From Aplidium turbinatum (lineage: Eukaryota > Chordata > Ascidiacea > Aplousobranchia > Polyclinidae): 64,000 bases of DNA. Below are positions 53,096-64,000 of this stretch, in pieces. The position numbers and the translations under genes were made by a program. The stretch lies in contig OU964918.1 in NCBI GenBank assembly GCA_918807975.1, positions 21,746,477 to 21,810,476 of the forward strand. The letters are read 5' to 3'. A model generated the notes under the pieces. That model saw only the letters and a list, made by a program, of their open reading frames with translations. It was not told the DNA's origin and made no database searches. Position 1 is the stretch's first letter. Each line of letters begins with the position of its first letter.

Positions 53096-56000
53096 TTAGG
53101 TGTTCTTTACCGGGGCGAGGCACGAAATATCCCTCAACACGTAGTCTACTTTCACTTTCCCCGTACTCTCATCATAGTTGCAAACGGCAACTTTAGCTCT
53201 ACGAACCACAGGCTTCTCTTTCCTAATTTGTGGGACCACTTCATGCACCCTCCCAAGTTGATACTTCCCACGTTTACCAATGTCTTGGAGAGAACCCACC
53301 ACTACAAGTTGACCAGGCTCCAAATTCTCGGCCATTTTTAACCATTTTTTCCGTCCTTGAAGCCCTGGCAAGTAAAAATTGATCCATTTACTCCAAAACT
53401 GCTGAGAAAGTGACAAATTGAACCGATAATCCCTTCTTAGTTGGTCACGATCATGTGGTTGCCCAACAGCACAGTATGGGGTCAAAAGTGAGGCAGGGAT
53501 GATGACAGTAAAATCCCTAGATTCGTCACTCAAAGGTACCAAAGGGCGTTCGTTCACGATCCGAACGGCACTGCCTGTGTACGTAAGCAGTTCAATAAAA
53601 TTGAGCTTACGTATTGAAGAGTCCAAAATGTGAAAAAATGCAATTTTAAATTGTTTTACCATTGCCTCCCAGGCGCCACCTTGCGCCGGAGCATACGGAG
53701 GTATAAATTCCCAGTTTATCTCCCTCTGTCTCAGGGCGTTGTGAAATTCAGCTGATTCTATCAACTCGGGTAACTTCTTAGATCCTGCCTGAAAGGTTCT
53801 TCCATTATCGGAATAGATAGCATTAACCTGCCCACGTAAATCTGTAAACCTAGTAAAGGCAAGTAAAAAATCACTCAGCGACAATGATGTAACCAGCTCA
53901 ACATGAATAGCTCGAGATGCCATACATGTGAACAAGAGTCCCAAGCTTTCTTGTGGCTCCTACTTTCAACAAAGGTTAAAGGTCCAAGATAGTCTAAGCC
54001 GCAATCAAAAAAGGGTTTCCTATGCGCAGTTGTGCGAGACAAAGGTAAATCAGACATGAGCTGCCTTATAGGCCGCGCTTTCTCAATCGCACATACACCA
54101 CAGTCATTAAGATACCTCTTCATCGAGGCATTACCATTAGCGATCCAAAACTTCTGTCACGTAGACAACAAAGTGTGCTGTACTCCACAGTGCGCATTTC
54201 GATTATGATGCGACAGTACAACAAGCCTAGTGAAAGGGTGTTTCGAAGGCAAAACAATCGGATGCTTTGCTTCCAGAGAGATCTCGGGAGAATTACTTAA
54301 GCGCCCTTCAATGCGGATTACACCAGCATCATCTACACAAGGTCTGTACTTTTTAAGCAAACGCAATTCTTTCACGCGTTCCTCCTCACGTTGCGAAGCG
54401 CCAACACTACCCCGCTTTATCACTTCCTCAAGAGCATCCGGCGATCGTTTGGTCATTAAATGTACCACATCGCCATACACGCTCTTCTGAACAAACTTCA
54501 CAGTCAACACTAAGGCTCTATTAAGATAAGAAGCGTCCAGTTTTGGCTTCACAAAGCTACGCTTTCTCGTTTTACAATACAAAAATTCAACAAAAGCAAC
54601 CAAATAAGCGATTCTCTTTTTCATAACATACAAAAAAGGTGCGGCCTCGATCAATCTGTGAAGGCCACCTTGTCCAACGTCAAGCGACTCCTCTTCGTCA
54701 CGAAGATATAGGCTATGGACAGTAGGGTGGAGTGAAAAAAAAATTTTTTTGAAATTCAAAAATCAGTAGTTTTCAAGTCCTGACAAATATGCCAAAAACA
54801 CCAGAAAAAATGAATTTGGGGGGCTAGTGGCTGGTTGCCGGCTGAAAAATGGTGGCAACCCCCCAAATTCATTTTTTTTGGTGTTTTTGGCATATTTGTC
54901 AGGACTTGAAAACTACTGATTTTTGAATTTCAAAAAAATTTTTTTTTCACTCCACCCTAATGGACAGGTACTGGAGTGGCGTTTTCTACAGATGGAATTT
55001 CTTCACCCTGATAAAGAAGACTAGAACCATTCAACCACAACTCTCGAAATTCTTTCTTTGTAATAAGATTTGGCCGTGTGCCAACATCAGCTGGGTTCAT
55101 ATCGGTAGGGCAAAAACGCCAATCCTGGGTTCCAGACAACAATAAAATATGCTCAACTCGACGCGTAATACACTTATTCAAACGTAAATCAGGGTTTTTA
55201 ACCCACTGCAACACAGTACGAGAATCACACCAAAAATACTTAAGGCAGTCGGGAATCTTCAATGCCTCGTAGGCCTGCTTCACGAGTCTTGCTGTATTCA
55301 AAGCGGCAACAAGCTCTTTCCTAGCTATCGGCCAAGAAAACTGATTTTTTACAACAATGGTAGATTTAGCCAAAACGAAAGACACACTAGGAACTCCATT
55401 AACCAGTCTACGTAAGTAAACAACAGAAGAGAAAGCTTGATTCGAAGCATCACTAAACCCATGTAATTGATAAGAAACAACATCATCCGGAGTACACACA
55501 CCAGAGTTTGCAAAATACCATCTCGGTAACGAAAAATCCTTAAGCAGGTCCAAAGAACAAAGCTACGACTCCCACTCTTTTACAAAGCTATCAGGGACCT
55601 CGGTGTCCCAATCAAACTTATCTATTGCCAATTGCTGAAGTATCAGGCGTGCTTTTAGAAAAAATGGCGCTCCAAAGCCTAGCGGATCAAAATTTTGACC
55701 AAGCTGACTGAGCATACTTCTGCGGGTGTGTTTAGCTAAGGGCTTTAAAGAACATGCGATAAGCATCTCGTCGGACTCGGTTTGCCACACACAACCCAAT
55801 GTCTTCGCTGATGGCAAAGTCATATTTTCAGTCTGAAAGTCAATGTCACGAATCAAAGGTGAAAGCATCTCATTATCCAAATTTGACAAGACAATCATAG
55901 CCTCCTAAGTCTAAGCTATCAGCCGAAAATATAAAATCATCCATGTAGCCTACATATTATTTGCAATATTGCAGAGAGTTAGATCACCAGCACCGCTGGG

Positions 56001-58322
56001 ATTCTGCTCGATCATTTTCTTTATAGCCAAGCAAGCGATATATGGGCTACTTTTTATTCCCCAAGGGTGTACACAAAAACGAAAGGGTACCATTCTACCA
56101 TTTTCAAAGTCATCATCTTCAAACCACAATGTACGAAACAAATCCCTCTGCGACTCAGTTAACTTTATTTGAAAGAAGCATTTAGTCACATCAGCTATGA
56201 GACCAAATCTATCAAGCCGAAATCTAGCCAAGACATCTACCAGAGGGTTTAACAAGTCAGGACCCGAAAACATTACATCATTAACACAAGTTCCTCGAAA
56301 TTCAGACTTGCCATCGTGAACAATGCGCTTTTTTGATTGTGACGTCAGAAAGTATGGTAAATACCACTCAAATCCCTTTACATTTTCTGCTTTACCAGCA
56401 CGCTCAATATAGCCATTAGATTTAAGATCCTTCATGGTGTCAGCAAGGAAATCACGAAGTTCAGGTTGTTTTAAAGCCTTCTTCCTTAAAGCAGCAGCTC
56501 TATCTGACGCCAACACAAAATTGTTAGGTAAATCAATATCTTCCTTCAACGGTACAGGTATCTCAAATCGAGCATCTTTCAACTCAATATTCGGTTCAAC
56601 AAGTTCTCTAGCCACATTATCATTGCGAGACAATTCACAGGTTTCATTTTGCAAGGTCAAATCCTGAATGACTTTATTCAGGTCTGCTATTTCCATATCA
56701 CGAAAGTCAATTTTACGCTGAAAGCCAGAGATGACATCCTCCTCTGAAGACGTCTGCACTCTGCACACATTAGCAACGCTTTCACTTAAGGGTGACTTAC
56801 CACCACAAGCCAACCATCCGAGAGGAGTGAGTAAAGCATGTGGTTCACTACGATTTTCACCAACACGCTCTTCTTTAGCCCACATCAAATAAGCGTTGTC
56901 GTTGCCAATCAGTACATCTACAGTACTACAATCATTCAAATGAAACATATTCACGTTATGAAAATGACGGAAACCACTTAAATCCTGCTTATGCGATAAA
57001 GTTTTAACATTGTCAGCCCAAGCTGGGTTAACCACCGAAGTTATATCACAAAACAGTTCATCCGTCTCTAACGACTGGATGTTGAGTTTAACAAGGTCAG
57101 CACAAGTAGCTTTCTGACCAGCCAGAGTATCCATTTTAAACGACGCTTTGTCATACGGTTTAAGGCCAAGTTCGCTCACCAAATCACTCGAAATAAACGT
57201 CAACTGCGAACCAAGATCATGCTGACAATACACCAATTTCGATTTGCCAGTCATTGGATTCAAAACACGAGCAGCAGTAATGCGGTTAAAGGCTGCTTTA
57301 ACATTTCCAATCTTAACATTACGCACAGGAACTCTGGCACCAGCATCATCTTTACCGACCGAATCCAGAGAATCACATGACGTCACATAAAAATCATGCA
57401 GAAGAAAAAAGTGTTTCCTATCGTTGTTAGGCCCACATTGACGACAGTTGTTTGCATGATTACAGTCCCTAACCATATGCTGGCGCAAACAATTCAAGCA
57501 TTTGCCAGCTTTCACAATAACATCTCTCCGATCTTTAGGTGTCAAGCGCAAAAAATCTTTATAATTAGACAAAAAGTGATATTCAACTTGACCACGTGAC
57601 GAACAATAAATGCATGCCGGTAGGTTTTTACGTCTGGCCTCACCACCACGCGGTGCGCCAACAGCAGTCGAGTACTCCGAACTACCTGACATGACATTAT
57701 CATGGGGTTTTACCGACGTCTGCCTAACCGGACATGAAGGTAACTTTCCTTTGCCAAACTTTTTAAAATGCTGCGACTCACCAGAATCGCCCATTAGCAT
57801 AATGCTAAAATCAGTCGACTTGTGCGTTTCCTCCCGTACTACAAAATCGAATAAACTCTGAAAAGTAGGCTCATCAGTGCTACTATACTGATCACCTAAA
57901 AAGTCAAGATAACGCTGCTTAGCGTCAAACGGGAATCGCTTAGACAAATCCAAAACAAATCGTCCTTCCAATTTATCACGCTGACCATAAGCTTGCGCGT
58001 AAAGCAGACACTGTGACAATTCATCTTTAAACTCTTTCAAATCACTGGAAGAGATAGAAGTCAATTTGCTACCATAGCGATACTTCCTAATTTCTGGTTT
58101 GGCGAAAAGACCTACACGAACTCCAAAACGTTGGGACAAGCGAGCTAACGACATTTCTATCCTGTCTTCCTCTGACAAGCCAGGAGTGTCAGAAACTAAA
58201 TTAGCAATCGTTTGCGCAGCTGTCCTAACACAAGCTGCTTGTAACAAAATCAAACGAGTTCCTTTAAAGGGCGAAGATGCCATCAAGGCCGTAACACGAT
58301 TTTTAAAGAAGACAAATGTCAT
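53096..58322 (-). pseudogene. BEL-2 copy B pol region
   Basis: Minus-strand parts in family order: Cys/His knuckles (about 57400-57620), A17-type protease (DLGSQLTFISSDL, about 57200), reverse transcriptase (about 55950-56450), RNase H (GFSDASNQAF, about 55430), integrase zinc and catalytic regions (about 53600-54250, SDNGRTF) and the C-terminal DUF5641-type domain ending VPVKNT-like at 53096. Domain content matches BEL/Pao and differs in sequence from BEL-1. It is broken at several points, so no full product is expected. Confidence 0.85.
54723..54959. mobile_element. 237-bp near-perfect palindromic hAT-type MITE
   Basis: The ends TAGGGTGGAGTGAAAAAAAA are inverted and the pairing continues almost to the centre (AAATTCAAAAATCAGTAG, GACAAATATGCCAAAAACAC). 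An exact 8-bp duplication ATGGACAG flanks it (54715-54722 and 54960-54967). It inserted into BEL-2 copy B. The terminal TAGGGTGG is shared with the 7.6-kb element at 21276. Confidence 0.92.
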
Positions 58323-59617
58323 ATTAGCCTATTATCATCGTAACCAATCAAGGCCGCCTTATCGAAAAACGTCCTACTATTTTGGTATTTAAAAAAGCAA
58401 TCCTGCTGTTGAGAACTCGATTTAGCGGGAGAAGACAAGCTATATCCCTTAAGAGGCTGAGGGGGCTCAGTCACAAACACAGCCCGATCACGCTCCTTAC
58501 ACAAGTTAAATTCAGGAGACGCGACACGCCTCTCACAACCACCCAAATTACGTGTAGCTAGGCGATCAAAAACTACTGGCGCAGAAAACTGTGAAGAGGG
58601 CAAAGCATTACTGCTAATGGCGGCCCCGTGACCTGTACACTCTGGGGCAGGAGTTCGGCTAAAATTTGCTGGCCTTGCCTTTAGATTCTTTGAAAGATCC
58701 TTAGCTGCGGCCCCAAGACCTCCTGAAACAGCTTGAAAACATATTGATTGTACTGGTCCACTTACAGATTGAACAGGCGTCTGGAAAAGGTTATGTAAAT
58801 TTAACCGCGATTGATGTTCACTTCTGGAATGCCTAGAAGAGCCCTTCTTAGAGCTACGTCGGGAGCCAGCCTCTGATCGATATTCAGCTAAAGCTACCTC
58901 CTTACGTTGTTCAGCTCTCAACTGGGCGTCTTTGAGTGCGAACTCAGCAGCTTTCGCTTCGGCCTCAGCTCTCGCGGCAGCCTCAGCTCGTATGGTCTCA
59001 GCTCTCGCGGTTGCCTCAGCTCGTATGGCTTCAGCTCTGGCTGCGGCCTCAGCAACTCTCGCTTCGGTCTCGGCTTGTATCTGGAGCTCCTCTCGTCTTA
59101 GCTGCAGGTTAATTTGTGCCACTATCCGTGACGAGCTCTCAGACATCCTAGTGCTTACATTTGAGGCGCTATCCTCAGGATGTATGTCAGCATCCAACAT
59201 ATCTGAGAACTCTCTTACTTTTTGTTCGAAGTTATTTTTTAACGAGTTAAATTCGGTATCTACCCTATCACGAAGTTCTGCCAAAATTGCAGAGTTAAAA
59301 ATTTTACTCAAAAGAGCATGGAAATGCCTTAATTCCTCTTCTAAAGTAGATAAATTAGATTGAAAAATTAACAGTTCCTGCTTATCACTCAAAGAACCTA
59401 GGGCTACAGAAAGTTCTCCAATTTGAGTCAAAATATCCCTTCTAAGATGCCGGGCCTCTCGAACTGACTTAGCCTCATCGTTACTGGGTCCCTCCCCAGA
59501 ATGGCCTGCCCGACCGCAAAGAACATCATCAGGCTTAAACTCAGTCGAGTCGACGGCGGCCGAGTCCCTGTCACCACCGAGTGTAGACATATTAAATGTT
59601 GGGGCTAAATTTAACAA
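58319..59617 (-). CDS. BEL-2 copy B Gag N-terminal region
   Basis: The open frame of up to 432 codons contains an acidic N-terminus, a helical segment (residues about 45-150) and a strikingly Ala/Glu/Arg-rich coiled coil (RAEAIRAEATARAETIRAEA, about 190-235), then a Ser-rich basic stretch. It lies at the start of the coding region and precedes the knuckle and protease parts. In family terms this is the Gag structural region. The following pol is broken, so the copy is a fossil. Confidence 0.7.
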   Translation of the reverse strand: MLNLAPTFNMSTLGGDRDSAAVDSTEFKPDDVLCGRAGHSGEGPSNDEAKSVREARHLRRDILTQIGELSVALGSLSDKQELLIFQSNLSTLEEELRHFHALLSKIFNSAILAELRDRVDTEFNSLKNNFEQKVREFSDMLDADIHPEDSASNVSTRMSESSSRIVAQINLQLRREELQIQAETEARVAEAAARAEAIRAEATARAETIRAEAAARAEAEAKAAEFALKDAQLRAEQRKEVALAEYRSEAGSRRSSKKGSSRHSRSEHQSRLNLHNLFQTPVQSVSGPVQSICFQAVSGGLGAAAKDLSKNLKARPANFSRTPAPECTGHGAAISSNALPSSQFSAPVVFDRLATRNLGGCERRVASPEFNLCKERDRAVFVTEPPQPLKGYSLSSPAKSSSQQQDCFFKYQNSRTFFDKAALIGYDDNRLI

Positions 59618-60148
59618 TTAAAAAATTAAGTTACACAAACACACAAAATTATTACAGTAGTTATAAAAAACTTAACTGCAATGACCGTAAGAATACAAAA
59701 AGAATTTGAATGCACAATACCGTAGTTGTAGGGGTATATGAAGTCCTAAAGTTTCACAAAACTTGCTTGGATTCGTCCTCTTGAATCTTCAAGCACAGAT
59801 CGATAGTCTTTAATTTTCTTTCTTGCTAATGAATGTTAATGTTGCTTCCAGATGAAATGATAAACTTCTTCAGATTTTTTATTTTTCTTGCTAAAGAGCC
59901 AACAAAGAAACGCCTTTAATTTTTATCTTGAAGTTCTTCAGTACCAACTGAGAAGAAAACGGCTTTAATCTTTTGCTTCTGTAGACTACCAACCAACAAG
60001 ATCGTCTTATTTTGCTTCTGTAGCCTACCAACTAACAAGATCGTCTTTTATTCTTTCTTTGTGCTTCTAAGTTCCAACTGACAACAACGTCTTTTATTAT
60101 TTTGCTTCTGTACCAAACACTAGACAGAGTAACGTCTTTTATTCTTAA
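59618..60148 (-). repeat. BEL-2 copy B leader with ~45-bp imperfect repeats
   Basis: Between the gag start and the 5' LTR there is an untranslated leader. From about 59880 to 60145 it is built of imperfect ~45-bp units containing CTTTTATT, TTTGCTTCTGTA and CTACCAACYAACAAGATCGTC. No frame is present. Confidence 0.7.
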
Positions 60149-60777
60149 TGGTCACAGCGGTAAACCATAATCTCTTCGTGGGAAAATTGTAACATAAGAT
60201 TCCTGGATTCGTTCGTCTGTATGCAATGACCGCAAGAAACACTCTTCTGGAAACGTCTATTCGAGAATTGTGTTTGTGTAAAAATAGCCTCAAAGCTGTC
60301 GAAATTGGGATGCAACGCGATACACCACTAAACTTGTCACTACAAAACAGATTACTTGGATAAAAGACGGAAATTTGGTCCAGCTGGCAAGCACTAAGCA
60401 AAACAGTTAAATATGCGACCAACTTTCAAGTAACAATTTTACGAATGACAAAAATAATTTGCAATATCTCAAACGCACGTAGGCAGTTACTGTGACGTAA
60501 TAATGATAGGCAATGATAAGTTATTCAAGCACCAGTTCAAGCCTGGCCCACACCTGCTCAAGTCTAGCTCACACCTGCTCAAGTTTGGCTTACAGCTGTT
60601 TTGTAATTAAAGATTCAACGATGATGCAATGCTATGCTGCAGCTGCAATGCTTCACAGGTCCTGCAAACGACTCTGCAATCCGCTCATTTTTAGCAATAG
60701 TCCATTACGTCAGACGCCAAGATTCAGTAGACCTGAAAGGTTTTATATGACGTTTGATATGAAAATTGTCCGTAACA
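60149..60777 (-). repeat. BEL-2 copy B 5' LTR
   Basis: 629 bp, TGGTCACAGCGG to CCGTAACA on the plus strand, highly similar to 52159-52786. Confidence 0.9.
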
Positions 60778-62822
60778 GTCACCCTTAGATGAAAGCGTTG
60801 CTAACGTGTGCAGAGTGCAGACGTCTTCAGAGTCGGACGTCATCTCTGACTTTCAGCGTAAAATTGAGTCTCGTGATATGGAAATAGCAGACCTGAATAA
60901 AGTTATTTCAAAATGAAACCTGTGAATTGTCTCGCAATGACATTTTGGCTAGAGAACTTGTTGAACCGAATATTGAGTTGAAAGATGGTCGATTTGAGAT
61001 ACCTGTACCGTTGAAGGAAGATATTGATTTACCTAACAATTATGTGTTGGCGTTGGATAGAGCTGCTGCTTTAAGGAAGAAGGCTTTAAAACAACCTGAA
61101 CTTCGTGATTTCCTTACAGACACCATGAAGGATCTTAAATCTAATGGTTATATTGAGCGTGCTGTTGAAGCAAGAAATGTAAAAGGATTTGAGTGGTATT
61201 TATCATACTTTGTGACGTCACAATTAAAAAAGCGCATTGTTCATGATGGCAAGTCTGAATTTCGAGGAACTTGTGTTAATGATGTAATGTTTTCTTGTTC
61301 TGACTTGTTAAACCCTCTGGCAGATGTCTTGGCTAGATTTCGGCTTAGTAGATTTGGTTTCGTGGCCGATATGACTAAGTACTTTTTTCACATTTTGGAC
61401 GCTTCAATACGCAAGCCCAATTTTATTGAACTGCTTACGTACACGAGCAGTGCCGTTCGGATCGTGAACGAACGCCCTTTGGTACCTTTGAGTGACGACT
61501 CTAGGGAATTTACTGTCATCACCCCTGCCTCATTTTTGACCCCATATTTAGACCCATACTGTGCTGTTGGGAAACCACATGATCGTGACCAACTAAGAAG
61601 GTCACGATCATGTGGTCACGATCACCAACCAACCAATTTGTCACTTTCTCAGCAGTTTTGGAGTAATGGATAGATTTTTACTTGCCAGGGCTTCAGGGAC
61701 GGAAAAAATGGTTAAAAATGGCCGAGAATTTGGAGCCTGGTCAACTTGTAGTGGTGGGTTCTCTCCAAGACATTGGTAAACGCCGGAAGTATCAACTTGG
61801 GAGGGTGCATGAAGTGGTCTCACAAATTAGAAAAGGGAAGCCTGTGGTTCGGAGAGCTAAAGTTGCCGTTTGCAACTATGATGAGAGTACGGGGGAAGTG
61901 AAAGTAGACTACGTGTTGAGGGATATTTCGTGCCTCGTCCCGGTAAAGAACACCTAAGAGTTAGGGTTTGAGCCTAGTTCTGTCTGCGGTGGCCGACATT
62001 TGTCTGAGCCCAGAACAGTCGGTTATTATCGCAACCATTGTATATAGCGTGTACCTATGGTACCAATTTCATGTATTGTCGTGTATTATTCTTATTGTTG
62101 TTCATTCTTTGCATGCCCTTTGTATTTGCGTATTAACCTAACCGTGAGTGATTCAAACAATTTAGTTATGGCGTGTTTTTATTTATTGGCTCACGATTGT
62201 CGTCAATTTTTTTTTAGTTATGCCATGTCAGACCGTCATAACTAGGGGCTGCCATGTTACGGACAATCGTTCTACAAATCAAACGTCACATAACTTACGT
62301 CATGGAATATTTTAAAAAATGAGCAGAGATTGCAACATACTTCGTAAGACGTGTAAAACATTGCACAAACTGTTTCAACACCTGTGAAATTGCATAACAA
62401 TGCATGTGAAGTAAGCAACGATCATGCTGCTAAAAGCGAAACTCATTCAACTACAATGCATATGAACTATTACGTCACAGAAGCTGGTTTCGTGCATTTG
62501 AAATATCTCAAGTCAGTCTCGTCATTTTAGAATCGTCGTTTGAAAAGTTGGTCGAATATTAAAACTGTTTTGCTTGTGCTTACTAACTAGACGAAATTTC
62601 CGTCTTTTAACCAAGTAATTTGTATCGTGGTGACAAGTTTTAGTGGTGTATCGCGTTGCACTCTATTTTCGACAGCCTGTTGGCTATTTGTTGCTGAAGT
62701 ACAATTCTTGAAAGATGTTTTCAGAAGAGTATTTTTTCGGTGTCATCGCATACAGACGAAGAATCCGGGAATTTTATGTTACAACTTTCCCACGAAGATA
62801 TTATGGTTTACTGCTGTGACCA
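60778..62822 (+). mobile_element. BEL-2 copy C, right part, broken
   Basis: Continues copy C after the copy B insertion: reverse-transcriptase region (60850-61380), the end of pol (61370-61957, ending VPVKNT), a 3' untranslated part and a plus-oriented LTR (62255-62822). The pol is shorter than in copy B. The minus-strand piece at 49235-49830 has the same shortened layout, so both belong to one deleted lineage or arose from one copy. Confidence 0.8.
62255..62822 (+). repeat. BEL-2 copy C right LTR
   Basis: 568 bp, TGTTACGGACAATCG to GCTGTGACCA in element orientation. It is closest by eye to the LTR at 48391-48901, sharing TTCTACAAATCAAACGTCAC and the ATGGAATATTTTAAAAAATG block. Confidence 0.85.
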
Positions 62823-63232
62823 CAAGCATGGGCTCGTGCAAACCTAAATTCCGTAGCATAGTAGAAAATATATTAAAAGTCTTGGCATTACATAGAATGT
62901 AAATTCGTCTTTCCAGTTGCAATAAAAGATAAATAAATAGGGGAATTAGGCAAAAAGTATGCAAAATAAAATGACCTAATGAATGAAAAGTAGGAACCTA
63001 AAAACACTAAAAGTGACTTTTAGTAACTTTATAACTTCTTAAATGTTGACCTCACAACCATGAAATTTTGATTCTACATTTCTTTTGTTAATTGGTACAA
63101 CTAAAAAAGCAACTTTAGTGACAAAAAATCGCCCTAGCTATTTGTGAGTCTAAGCAGGCCACATTACATTTCCCACTTAACAGTGTATATTGTAAGGAAG
63201 GCAGTCACGAAACGTTTTCAGTTGCACTATAC
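62823..63232. other. No gene seen
   Basis: AT-rich sequence with no recognisable coding frame, RNA gene or complete repeat. Confidence 0.4.
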
Positions 63233-63595
63233 CAGGGTTACTCAACTAATCTTAACAAAGGTCCAGTTTGACAAGTTGAATATTTTTAGCGGTCCGGTAA
63301 ATCAGTTTGTTCACACGCAACCACGAAAGACGAAAGTTAAACTATCTGTACCTAACCATTTTTTTAGGTAAAATGTAACTCGAATTAGATTTCTGAGAAA
63401 GTGTTGGGGAGTCTGAAAGTCAAAGCCTCTCAGCAACTGGGATAATCACAGTAAAAATTGCTTCTTCCCAGTAGAAATCTGTTTAAAGAAGCCTTGAAAC
63501 GTGGCAATGAGGTTATTCTTCCAAAAGCTCAAGGTCCACCATCAGCACCCAAAAGATCCGGATTCGGACCGGGGTCCGCCAGTTGAGTAGTCCTG
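63233..63595. mobile_element. 363-bp hAT-type MITE
   Basis: The ends CAGGGTTACTCAACT and the complement CAGGACTACTCAACT are inverted, with GGTCC/GGACC motifs inside. Flanks CACTATAC (63225-63232) and CACTGTAC (63596-63603) match at 7 of 8 bases. There is no coding capacity. Confidence 0.85.
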
Positions 63596-63603
63596 CACTG
63601 TAC

Positions 63604-64000
63604 AATCAACTCCGCTTAATTGGCCCACGTTTATCGAACTACCCGCTTAATCGGACCGCTTTTCGCTAGTCTCGAATCTAAATTAATTTTTCTGTGCAAT
63701 TTTCCCCACTTAATTGGACTATTTCCGGACATATGCTCAAACGGACTACCCTCTCAGAAAAAATAGGCTTTGTAGTTAACGTTTTTTCCACATGTGTTTG
63801 GCGAGATAACACTTCTTTGAAAAAATAGTCATTTTCTCACCTTGTTTGAAATTTTCCACACTCACTTATTGTTTAAATTTTTGTTTATTCGGTACTGCCA
63901 TTTCTGGTGACTCGCGGTAAAAGTTTTTCTTTGCTTAATTTTGTTTGGTAGCGGTAACAGTTGCGAAGTACTGTTTCCATGGCTGACTCCATCGAGTGTT
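63604..64000. mobile_element. Possible pogo/Tigger-like element end
   Basis: AACTCCGCTTAATTGGCCCAC is followed by several CTTAATYGGAC phrases. Such repeated motifs mark the ends of pogo/Tigger-type Tc1-mariner elements. The other end lies outside the window, so the assignment is tentative. Confidence 0.35.

Larger units (their letters stand above)
52159..60777 (-). mobile_element. BEL-2 copy B, two LTRs, broken
   Basis: 8619 bp with LTRs at 52159-52786 and 60149-60777 and an exact 5-bp duplication GTCAC (52154-52158 and 60778-60782). The duplicated bases are coding sequence of copy C, so copy B is the younger of the two. Its gag-pol is interrupted at several points and a palindromic MITE lies in pol. 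The LTRs are still very similar, so it is relatively young. Confidence 0.9.

Overview
The window is a repeat-rich stretch of an animal nuclear genome. The evidence is a spliced SR-protein gene with GT-AG introns, TTAGGG-type interstitial repeats, tRNA-derived SINEs, a LINE, and BEL/Pao and Ty3 LTR elements. The AT-rich, intron-bearing, transposon-crowded character suggests an aquatic invertebrate, and a tunicate is possible. The species cannot be fixed from sequence alone.

Only one host gene is convincing. It is an SRSF3-like splicing factor on the minus strand (4315-7458), five coding exons, 185 residues. All four of its introns split an arginine codon in the same phase. A fragment of a Ty3-type element (7792-10710) starts just beyond its 5' end.

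The left third (1-19000) is a mosaic of small DNA transposons. It holds a TTAA-site element, hAT-type elements with 8-bp target duplications, tRNA-derived SINEs and part of an 88-bp palindrome family. A 4.1-kb hAT-like element (14094-18191) split a telomere-like repeat tract.

The centre (19455-33390) is a nested stack read from target-site duplications. A decayed hAT transposase gene is split by a 13.2-kb element with tandem-repeat inverted arms (19717-32903). That element holds a 7.6-kb hAT-like element (21276-28874), which holds a SINE, which is split by a Mutator-like element (21696-25817) carrying a FLYWCH exon. More hAT remnants sit inside. The arms of the 13.2-kb element hold about 11 copies of a ~390-bp unit with a conserved open frame that I do not recognise.

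The right half (36400-62800) is dominated by BEL/Pao elements. BEL-1 (36408-45701) looks whole, with near-identical LTRs and one long Gag-Pol frame, and has inserted into the end of a MITE. A second family (BEL-2) has a solo LTR, a rearranged copy, and a two-LTR copy (52159-60777) inserted into that rearranged copy. Short hAT-type MITEs are scattered through these elements. I saw no CRISPR array, no rRNA gene and no free-standing tRNA gene.
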